A stretch of 10,049 nucleotides of DNA from Micavibrio sp. (GTDB lineage: Bacteria > Pseudomonadota > Alphaproteobacteria > Micavibrionales > Micavibrionaceae). Position numbers and translations under genes: made by a program. The notes beneath the pieces were generated by a model that was not told the origin of the DNA, ran no database searches, and saw nothing but the letters and a program-made list of their open reading frames with translations. The stretch's first letter is position 1; each line of letters opens with the position of its first letter. The stretch spans positions 1 through 10,049 of the forward strand of contig JAPJRC010000075.1 of NCBI GenBank assembly GCA_030824805.1, read 5' to 3'. Shown here one piece after another: positions 1 to 6,400 of this stretch.

Positions 1-17
1 TCCATTTTGCTACCCAT
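1..17 (-). CDS. Start of a gene running off the left edge
   Basis: Only the first codons are inside the window. On the minus strand an AAGGAG Shine-Dalgarno sequence (complement of about 25-30) is followed 7 bases later by ATG at 17-15, giving Met-Gly-Ser-Lys-Met before the edge. A second in-frame ATG at 23-21 sits only 1 base from the AAGGAG, too close for good initiation, so 17 is preferred. The start lies 84 bases downstream of the stop of the 166-residue gene on the same strand and could be co-transcribed with it. The product cannot be identified. The strong ribosome binding site is the only reason for the call. Confidence 0.45.
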
Positions 18-101
18 AATCATTCTCCTTTTGAGTTTGGATTATATGGATACAAACTGACGGCAGCGGCAAAGGTTCCTGAATAGCCGCTTATGCTTGA
101 T

Positions 102-602
102 TTAACTGTCGAATTTCTTGTTGTAATAACGGTCGCAGGCAAGCTGTAATTCTTTAACCAATGACTCGCCCATAGCGCCGCCAGGGCCGGAAATTTTCTT
201 GCTGGCAATCATATGCAGCGATGTGTGGTGCGCGCGGACAATATCGATAGCATCCGCATCTATGATTTTGATGCGTTCCAGAAAGCCCAGCATCACAGCA
301 GCCAATTGCCCGACAAGATCATAATGGAATATGGCTGCGTTTGCTTTCAGCTCCATCACGGGCGTCGTGAACATTTGCTTGAGATCGGCGAACGTATATT
401 TCGGATTCTTTGAATCTTCGATAGCGGTTAGCAATCGGTCCAGTATTTCCAATGCCACAGGCGAGAAATCCACCGTGTTGTTGTCGATCAGGTTTTGTGA
501 TTTCCGGATAACGGACTCATCGATCGGGCCTTTGCCAACTTTTCTTTGCAGGTCGAAATTGGCCTTGATGACGCTTACATTGCCTTTGTCCGATTGCGCC
601 AT
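102..602 (-). CDS. Unrecognised 166-residue helical protein, coupled to a response regulator
   Basis: A 166-residue soluble protein with no signal peptide, no membrane segment and no cysteine except one near the C-terminus. I do not recognise the family. The N-terminal third is polar and basic (KANFDLQRKVGKG). The rest looks mostly alpha-helical, with amphipathic stretches such as VALEILDRLLTAIED and DLVGQLAAVMLGFLERIK, and a conspicuous AHHTSLHMIASKK segment at about residues 124-136. The ATG lies 2 bases after the stop codon of the response regulator, so translation is probably coupled. That spacing suggests a partner of the regulator, for example a phosphatase, adaptor or output protein, but this rests on context only. 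The two histidines could invite an Hpt-like reading; the usual HxxKG phosphotransfer motif is not visible. It is confidently a real gene; its function is unknown. Confidence 0.8.
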   Translation of the reverse strand: MAQSDKGNVSVIKANFDLQRKVGKGPIDESVIRKSQNLIDNNTVDFSPVALEILDRLLTAIEDSKNPKYTFADLKQMFTTPVMELKANAAIFHYDLVGQLAAVMLGFLERIKIIDADAIDIVRAHHTSLHMIASKKISGPGGAMGESLVKELQLACDRYYNKKFDS

Positions 603-604
603 GT

Positions 605-1150
605 CTATGCCCTGAATCCAAGGTCAAAGATGCCGATGGCATTGTCGCGGGTGTTATCGCTGCCGCGGCGCAAAGGCCCTTTGTAGGTTATTTCCTGCGT
701 ATCACGTCTGCGGCGGCGGTCGGGGCCAAAAAAATCCTGTGTTTCTATGAAATCACGCGGGTGATTGATGACGTGGGTGATACGGCGTGCGATATCATTC
801 GCCGTGAAAGGTTTTACCAGAAATTCTGTAACGCCCGCATCGCGCGCTTCTTCCACGCGGCTCCATGCGCTGTAGCCTGTGATAAGGATTACCGGGACCA
901 ATCTGTTTGCGGAAATTTTGCTCTGGCGAATTTTGCGCGTGAGTTCAATGCCGTCCATCGGCTCCATGGCCCAGTCGCTCAAAATAATATCATGATTGCG
1001 CTGTATAAACGCGCGGTAGGCGTCGTCACCGTTTGTGGCTGTTTCGATATTTTTAATTCCGAGCGCCTCGAGCACAGACACGAGCAAACGTTGCATGGGT
1101 TGTGTGTCCTCCACAACCAGCATATTGATCTTGTCGAATCTGAACCCCAT
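605..1150 (-). CDS. CheY-like single-domain response regulator with basic tail
   Basis: The protein has 181 residues. Residues about 9-130 form a receiver (REC) domain. The acidic pair is Glu14-Asp15 (LVVEDTQ), the phospho-acceptor Asp59 (IILSDWAMEPMDGIEL), the switch threonine Thr91 (ILITGYS) and the conserved lysine Lys113 (FLVKPF), so all catalytic and signalling residues are present. No DNA-binding or enzymatic output domain follows. The remaining 50 residues are a polar, basic tail with FFGPDRRRRRD at about 139-149, a motif type I associate with alphaproteobacterial CheY-like proteins. It should receive phosphate from a histidine kinase or Hpt protein elsewhere and act by protein contact. 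The adjacent coupled gene is the obvious candidate partner. The start at 1150 has only a weak AAGGA about 12 bases upstream, but an earlier start is not evident and the REC fold needs residues from about position 8 onward. Confidence 0.92.
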   Translation of the reverse strand: MGFRFDKINMLVVEDTQPMQRLLVSVLEALGIKNIETATNGDDAYRAFIQRNHDIILSDWAMEPMDGIELTRKIRQSKISANRLVPVILITGYSAWSRVEEARDAGVTEFLVKPFTANDIARRITHVINHPRDFIETQDFFGPDRRRRRDTQEITYKGPLRRGSDNTRDNAIGIFDLGFRA

Positions 1151-1222
1151 AGTCGCGTCCGGTCCTTGGTGTTTCCCGCGAATCTTCTGATCTGCGGCGC
1201 ATGTTCATTCTATCGCATAATG

Positions 1223-1238
1223 GTTAGCAAAAGCTAAC
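1223..1238. repeat. Perfect 6-bp hairpin GTTAGC-AAAA-GCTAAC
   Basis: GTTAGC (1223-1228) and its exact complement GCTAAC (1233-1238) flank an AAAA loop. The element lies in the 105-base gap between the tspO stop and the response regulator start, both on the minus strand. No U-run follows on either strand, so it is not a standard intrinsic terminator. It could be a small operator, a leader hairpin of the response regulator transcript or a weak processing site. The symmetry is plain; the role is inference. Confidence 0.4.
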
Positions 1239-1255
1239 GTGTCTATACCTACGGT

Positions 1256-1759
1256 TTAGTTGTTTTTCCAAATATAATGGGCCAGATGACCGGCAAAAAG
1301 CAGCCAGCCAATATAGGGAATGAAAAGCAACGCCGCGCGGCGGTCCTGCGGCCATAAAAGCCATGCGAGCATGGCTGCCGTAAAGATCATCACCAGGATC
1401 AGGACAAAGGATGCCCCAAGCGCGTGAAGCATGAAAAACAAAGGGCTCCACGCCCAATTAAGGAACATGTGCGAGACGAAAAAGAGCAAGAGATATGTGC
1501 GTTCCTTGCTTTCCGGACGCTCCCAAAGCAGCCAGAAAGACACTGAAAGTGCAAAATACAGTGCGGTCCAGGCCAGTCGGAAGACGAAATCCGGCGGGTT
1601 TAACGGGGATTTTTGCAGCGTCTGGTACCAGACATCCACACCTTGGGCAGTAATCCAGCCCATGAGCCCGCCCATCGCCTGAAAAAAAGCAACAACGAGG
1701 GGGAACGAAACAAGCGGCCTCTTCGTTCTTGTGTCGGGTTTATCCAGAAATTCTCTCAT
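1256..1759 (-). CDS. tspO: TspO/MBR family membrane protein (tryptophan-rich sensory protein)
   Basis: A 167-residue inner-membrane protein close to the usual bacterial TspO size of about 160. Five hydrophobic segments fit the TspO five-helix bundle: about residues 16-36, 60-79, 86-104, 112-133 and 141-159. Family hallmarks are WYQTLQKSPLNPPDFVFRLAW after the first helix (the canonical W-x-L-x-KP-x-x-x-PP-x-x-F-x-x-W region), NWAWSPLFF in helix 3, and PYIGWLLFAGHLAHYIWKNN at the end, where the usual LN-x-x-x-x-x-LN is altered to LAHYIWKNN. TspO proteins bind tetrapyrroles and cholesterol-like ligands and are linked to porphyrin handling and oxidative or light stress responses. ATG at 1759 is preferred; the codon just upstream (1762) is TTG. 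An AAAGG lies 10 bases before the ATG. It is transcribed divergently from the dehydrogenase gene. Confidence 0.92.
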   Translation of the reverse strand: MREFLDKPDTRTKRPLVSFPLVVAFFQAMGGLMGWITAQGVDVWYQTLQKSPLNPPDFVFRLAWTALYFALSVSFWLLWERPESKERTYLLLFFVSHMFLNWAWSPLFFMLHALGASFVLILVMIFTAAMLAWLLWPQDRRAALLFIPYIGWLLFAGHLAHYIWKNN

Positions 1760-1765
1760 CAAACT

Positions 1766-1789
1766 TTAACCTTTCAGGGATATGGTTAA
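1766..1789. promoter_or_regulatory. Inverted repeat TTAACC-N12-GGTTAA between divergent starts
   Basis: TTAACC (1766-1771) and GGTTAA (1784-1789) are perfect complements separated by 12 bases. They occupy almost the whole 29-base gap between the tspO start at 1759 and the dehydrogenase start at 1789. The element overlaps the Shine-Dalgarno regions of both genes, so a bound protein or an RNA structure could affect both. If the dehydrogenase really starts at 1843, the element would lie in an 83-base promoter region instead. The symmetry is observed; a regulator is not identified. Confidence 0.35.
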
Positions 1790-3288
1790 TGGCCGGCAAA
1801 GTATCTTCGGTACAGCATAGCAAACATACGCCACAGGATTTGATGGGACCAGACCCTAAGCTTGTAAAAAACAAGGCATTGATAGATGGCAAATGGGTGG
1901 GCGCAAAAAGCGGCCAGTCTTTTGACGTGCTCAATCCGGCCGATATGTCCGTTGTGGGAAGCGTACCCGATATGGGTACAGAAGACGTACAGGCTGCCAT
2001 AGGCGCCGCACAAAATGCCTTTGAAAAATGGCGTACGCTTCTGCCGGCAGATAGAGCCAAGCTATTGACAAAATGGGCTAAATTGATTGAAGAGCAAGCT
2101 GACGGGCTTGCGCTTTTGATGACGTACGAGCAAGGCAAACCGGTAAAGGAAGCCAAGGGCGAGGTTGTCGCTGCGGCGGCAACCATCCAATGGTGCGCAG
2201 AAGAAGGGCGCCGCCTGTACGGCGAATTTCTGGAAGGTCCCAAACCCGGATCAAAAATTATTGTCAGCCGCCAGCCGGTCGGCGTGGTGGGGGCTATAAC
2301 GCCCTGGAATTTTCCTGTATCCATGATTACGCGCAAAGTCGGCCCTGCCGTTGCTGCGGGCTGTACGGTTGTCTTGAAGCCCGCCGAATCGACTCCGCTA
2401 TGTGCTTTGGCTCTGGCGGATCTGGCGCTTCAGGCCGGCATACCGGCGGGTGTTTTTAATGTCATTACATCGCAGAACGCTTCGGACGTAGGCAGGGCGA
2501 TGACATCCGATGTCAGAGTGCGCAAAATATCCTTCACCGGTTCAACGGACGTAGGCCGGAAATTGATGGCGCAGGCCGCCGAACATATACAAAAGATATC
2601 GCTGGAGCTGGGCGGCAACGCTCCTTTTATCGTTTGCGAAAGCGCCGATCTCGAAAAGGCGGCAGAAGGTGCCATAGCGTCCAAATTCCGGAATGCAGGC
2701 CAGACCTGCATCTGCGCAAACCGCATATTTGTGCATAAAAATGTATTCAGCGAGTTTCTGGCCGTATTTCAACGTAAAATTGAATCGCTGCGAGTCGGTC
2801 CAGGCTGGCAGGAAGGGGTTACCATCGGCCCACTCATTAATCAAAAAGCCATTGAAAAGATTGAGAAAATGATCTCGCAAGCGCAGGCAGACGGCGCAAA
2901 AATCCTTACAGGGGGCAATCGCCATGCCCTGGGAGGAAGCTTTTTTAAACCGACTTTGCTGGTTGGCGCGCCAGACAGCACAGCCTTGGCGCGTGAGGAA
3001 ATCTTTGGGCCCGTGGCTGCGCTTTACGAATTCGAATCTGATGAAGAAATAATACAGCGCGCCAACGACACCGAATACGGCCTGGCGGCTTATATATATA
3101 CGTGTGACCAATCACAGGTCTGGAAACTTTCGGACAATCTTGAATATGGCATGGTCGCGGTCAACGAACCGCTGCTGGCAACCGACCTTGCGCCTTTCGG
3201 CGGCATAAAGGAATCGGGAATTGGAAGAGAGGGCGGCAAGTATGGTCTACTGGAATACACGGACATAAAATACCGGCTTTTTGCATAG
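1789..3288 (+). CDS. gabD: Succinate-semialdehyde dehydrogenase-type aldehyde dehydrogenase
   Basis: The protein has 499 residues and should oxidise succinate semialdehyde to succinate with NAD(P)+, the last step of the GABA shunt, in the cytoplasm. The full aldehyde dehydrogenase fold is present: TPWNF near residue 172, the cofactor-binding lysine Lys197 (VLKPAEST), FTGSTDVG at 249-256, general base Glu273 (LELGG), nucleophile Cys307 in GQTCICANR, EEIFGPV near the C-terminus and a terminal PFGGIKESGIGREGG motif. The Glu-Cys spacing of 34 matches GabD, and the C-x-C-ANR signature is typical of SSADHs; related semialdehyde dehydrogenases cannot be excluded. ATG 1789 has AGGGA 8 bases upstream. 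An in-frame ATG at 1843 would give 481 residues, closer to E. coli GabD, but its AGGA is only 4 bases away. A TTG at 1729 would overlap tspO and is unlikely. No GABA transaminase gene is adjacent. Confidence 0.92.
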   Translation: MAGKVSSVQHSKHTPQDLMGPDPKLVKNKALIDGKWVGAKSGQSFDVLNPADMSVVGSVPDMGTEDVQAAIGAAQNAFEKWRTLLPADRAKLLTKWAKLIEEQADGLALLMTYEQGKPVKEAKGEVVAAAATIQWCAEEGRRLYGEFLEGPKPGSKIIVSRQPVGVVGAITPWNFPVSMITRKVGPAVAAGCTVVLKPAESTPLCALALADLALQAGIPAGVFNVITSQNASDVGRAMTSDVRVRKISFTGSTDVGRKLMAQAAEHIQKISLELGGNAPFIVCESADLEKAAEGAIASKFRNAGQTCICANRIFVHKNVFSEFLAVFQRKIESLRVGPGWQEGVTIGPLINQKAIEKIEKMISQAQADGAKILTGGNRHALGGSFFKPTLLVGAPDSTALAREEIFGPVAALYEFESDEEIIQRANDTEYGLAAYIYTCDQSQVWKLSDNLEYGMVAVNEPLLATDLAPFGGIKESGIGREGGKYGLLEYTDIKYRLFA

Positions 3289-3354
3289 AGTTTACTTAAG
3301 TGAAACATCATATACAGGTCAGATCTAAAGGGGCAAAAATAATTAACATAACGT

Positions 3355-3383
3355 TTGACAATCTTATAGGATCCATGTAAAAA
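3355..3383 (+). promoter_or_regulatory. Sigma-70-like promoter for the giant adhesin gene
   Basis: A perfect TTGACA -35 box at 3355-3360 is followed after 17 bases by TAAAAA (3378-3383), which matches the -10 consensus at 4 of 6 positions. This would place transcription initiation near 3390 and give a leader of about 85-90 bases ahead of the adhesin start. The region is AT-rich compared with the flanking genes. The -35 is clear; the -10 is weak, so an activator may be needed. Confidence 0.5.
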
Positions 3384-3421
3384 AATGGCATTCTCGTTAG
3401 GAAACTGTTAACTATTTTCGC

Positions 3422-3440
3422 GCGTTGCCGTCAGCAACGC
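3422..3440 (+). promoter_or_regulatory. 7-bp hairpin in the adhesin 5' leader
   Basis: GCGTTGC (3422-3428) and GCAACGC (3434-3440) form a perfect stem with a CGTCA loop, 21 bases before the Shine-Dalgarno sequence. No U-run follows, so it is not an intrinsic terminator for the upstream dehydrogenase. A leader hairpin could stabilise the long mRNA or be a binding site for a regulator or small RNA; these roles are inference. The rest of the 188-base gap (3289-3476) holds an ACTTAAGT palindrome at 3294-3301 and no small gene that I can support. Confidence 0.45.
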
Positions 3441-3461
3441 AACCCAAAGTGTAGGAAATAT

Positions 3462-3467
3462 AAGGAG
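3462..3467 (+). promoter_or_regulatory. Strong ribosome binding site of the adhesin gene
   Basis: AAGGAG ends 9 bases before the ATG at 3477. It fixes the start of the giant frame, which begins MASNNIILAVPSANSS and has no better upstream start. Confidence 0.8.
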
Positions 3468-3476
3468 TAGTACGTC

Positions 3477-6400
3477 ATGGCATCCAACAACATCATTCTC
3501 GCTGTCCCCAGTGCGAATTCTTCCGTAAATTACGATTTGCCGCAAAGCGAGTCCGCGAAGCTTTCATTCACACCAGAGGATATCGACGGCATCAAGCTGG
3601 ATGGTCAAGGCGGTCTGGTGATCAGCTTTGTTGAAGGCGGCCAGGTTACGCTGACGAATTTCCAAACATTCATCGACAATGGAAACACGCTCTCTCTTGC
3701 TGACGGCACGAACGTGGATCCAAAACTCCTTTTCAACGCACTGGGTGGCCATAACGACAATCCGAATCCTGCCGATGACGCGATCAAGATCGATATTCCT
3801 GCAGCAAATGCGCAGAACGATATCACGCTCGAACCGGGCAAGAAGTATCTGCTGAACTTTGACCTGTCGGAAACATCCGGCGCCGATGTTAAAGATGGCA
3901 AGATGGTTATCGGATTCGCGAACGGCGGAAAGATTACCATTACCAACTATCAGGAAGTTATGGCTGCGAAAGACGCGCCCGAACTCTCCCTCGCTTCCAA
4001 GACGTGTGTTGTTACAGGCGACGAGCTGATCACCAACATTCAAAAGCTTGCCGAATCCGGCGCTCTTGAGCAGACGGCTCTTCTTGAAGAAGAAAAAGAA
4101 GAAGAGGCAAAGGCAAAATCCAAAATCGCCGCCGCAGACATGGAAGGCGAGGACAATAGCGGTGTGGTTGATCCTACACAGCTCGGCAACAAAAAGCCTG
4201 AACAAACAGCGCAAGGCGAAGCAGCGAACGACGATGCAGAGCAAGTTGCAAATGTCGAACCAGCAGCAGGTGAGGCAGATATCGCACGTGAACTGGCCGC
4301 AATCGAAACGGCTGCCGGTCCTGGCGGTGGTGCCGCTGGCCGTGCCGGCGGTTACGGTTACAACAGCCGTGCCGGCCTTGATCCTTTCACGACAAATCCG
4401 GATATCGGCCCGATCGATCCTACACAGTTGAGCTACCGCGCACCTCTGCTGGAGCCGAGCCGTTTCATCGACATCGATCCTGACACCAATCCGCTGGCAA
4501 TCCAGCCGGATGCGAAATTCGTCGATGAAACTGATCTCGACAATGGCCCGCTGGTCGTTAGCGGTTCCATCTCCATCGATTACGGCGCAGACGGCCCCGG
4601 CGGCGTTGCCCCGAACGGCACGTTTGCATCTGGTGGTTCACAAACAGGCAACCAGCTCTCCGCAAACGGCGAGCCGATCACCGTTGAAGTTGTCGGTAAC
4701 ACCTATGTTGGTACGACAGCCGGCGGCGACAAAGTGTTCGAACTGGTTATCGACCCAGCCACGGGCGATTACACTTACACGCAGTATATTGCGATCGATC
4801 ATGCCGACGGCACAAACCCGAACGATCAGATCACGCTGAACTTCGGCGTGACCGCGCGCGACGGTGATGGCGATTCCGTCAACACGACGATCCAGATCGT
4901 TGTCGCAGACGATGCACCCGAAATCGAAGGCGCAACGGAAACGGTTGATGAAACCAATCTCGGCCCGATCGTTGAAACGGGCACGCTGAACCATGACTTC
5001 AACCAGGACGGCCCCGGTCGTATTGAAACAACGGGCAGCTTCGTCTCCTCCGGTTCGCAGTTGAACAACCAGCTGTCTTCCTCGGGTGTGCCGATCACGG
5101 TTACGTCCACGGCGAACGGTTATGAAGGTAAAGCGGGCGATGTTGTCGTCTTCACGCTGACCATCAACCCGGCCACAGGCGAATATACCTACACGCAGTT
5201 CAAAAACCTCGATCATGCCGATGCATCGAACCCGAACGACATCATCACGCTGACCTTCGGCGCAAAGATTGTCGATTATGATGGCGACACGGCAACGGCG
5301 CCTATCGTCATCAACGTGAAAGACGATGCCCCTATCTTCCAGCCGCCGGAACCTCCTTGCGGTTGCGAAAACCCGCCGGAAGAACCACCGATTCCGGGCA
5401 ACCCGACGCCTGACAAAGGCCTTGAGATCGTTGATGAAACCAACCTCAAATCCGGTCCCGCCGTTGAAACGGGCAAACTGGATGCGAATTTCGGTTCCGA
5501 TGTACCGGGCTCCTACGGCTTTAAAGATGGCAGCTTTGCTTCCTCCGGCTCCAAGGCAAACGGCCAACTGACGCACAATGGCGTTCCGGTTGTTGTCTCG
5601 CTGGTAAACGGCCAATGGGTTGGCGTTGCAGGCGACAAGACAATCTTCAAGCTCGAGCTGAACACCGCCACGGGCGATTACAAATTCACGCTGTACGACA
5701 ACCTCGACCACGCGGACAAAACCAATCCGGATGACCAGATCGTTCTGGACTTCGGCGTTGACGCTTCCGATTTCGACGGCGACACAGCCGCCGGTTCGAT
5801 CCGCATCATCGTAAAAGACGATGGTCCTGTAGCGAACAACGATGTCAACACGTACGACACAACGTTCGGCGTTGCGAACGGCAACGTGATCACCGGTCTG
5901 AACGGTGGTCCGGGCGCGGCCGACAATCTGTCGACCGATGCATTCGCCAGCGGTTCTGCAAACAAGGTCGTAAAGATCGCCTTCGGCGGCAACGAAGTTG
6001 ATGTTCCGGAAACAGGCACCGTTTCCATTGACGGCGAATACGGCACGCTGACCATCGCTTCCGATGGTACGTACACCTACAAGGCCTTTGATGACTCCGG
6101 CATTGTGACGCCGGGCGCGCAAAAAGAATTCGTCGGTGGTCCGGCCCTGCCTGACTTCAACGAATCGCAAGCGCTCGATGGCGTTGAGCGTCAATCGCTG
6201 GGCGTTGCTCCGGGCAACCTCACGCTGAATGGCGGCGAAACCGTTACGGTGAAATTCCATTCCGAACAGGCCGGCTACGGCAACACGATGGGCGTATTCA
6301 CGGTCGGTCCGGACGGCAAACTGAAAGCGGAAACCGTTCTGATCAAGGATGGTAACGCAGCCACGGCAGGCCAGACATTCACGTACGCTGCAGGTGCGGA

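Noticed and set aside
65..91. AGCGGC/GCCGCT stem as a terminator after the 166-residue gene
   Set aside because: The stem is only 6 bp with a 15-base loop and no U-run follows on the minus strand.
761..1237. 158-residue plus-strand open frame opposite the response regulator
   Set aside because: Its antisense partner has all conserved receiver-domain residues, while this frame shows no family features.
1729..1788. Extended dehydrogenase N-terminus from TTG 1729
   Set aside because: It would overlap the tspO start region by some 30 bases and adds residues without homology to the family; ATG 1789 has its own Shine-Dalgarno sequence.
1740..2336. 198-residue minus-strand open frame opposite the dehydrogenase
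   Set aside because: It lies inside a complete aldehyde dehydrogenase gene and has low-complexity Ser/Pro-rich composition typical of an antisense shadow.
3294..3301. ACTTAAGT palindrome as the dehydrogenase terminator
   Set aside because: It has no GC-rich stem or U-run; a short AT-rich palindrome like this is expected by chance.
3564..4244. 226-residue minus-strand open frame opposite the adhesin N-terminus
   Set aside because: It overlaps the well-supported sense gene with its strong ribosome binding site; the poly-Phe stretch is simply the complement of the Glu/Lys-rich linker codons.
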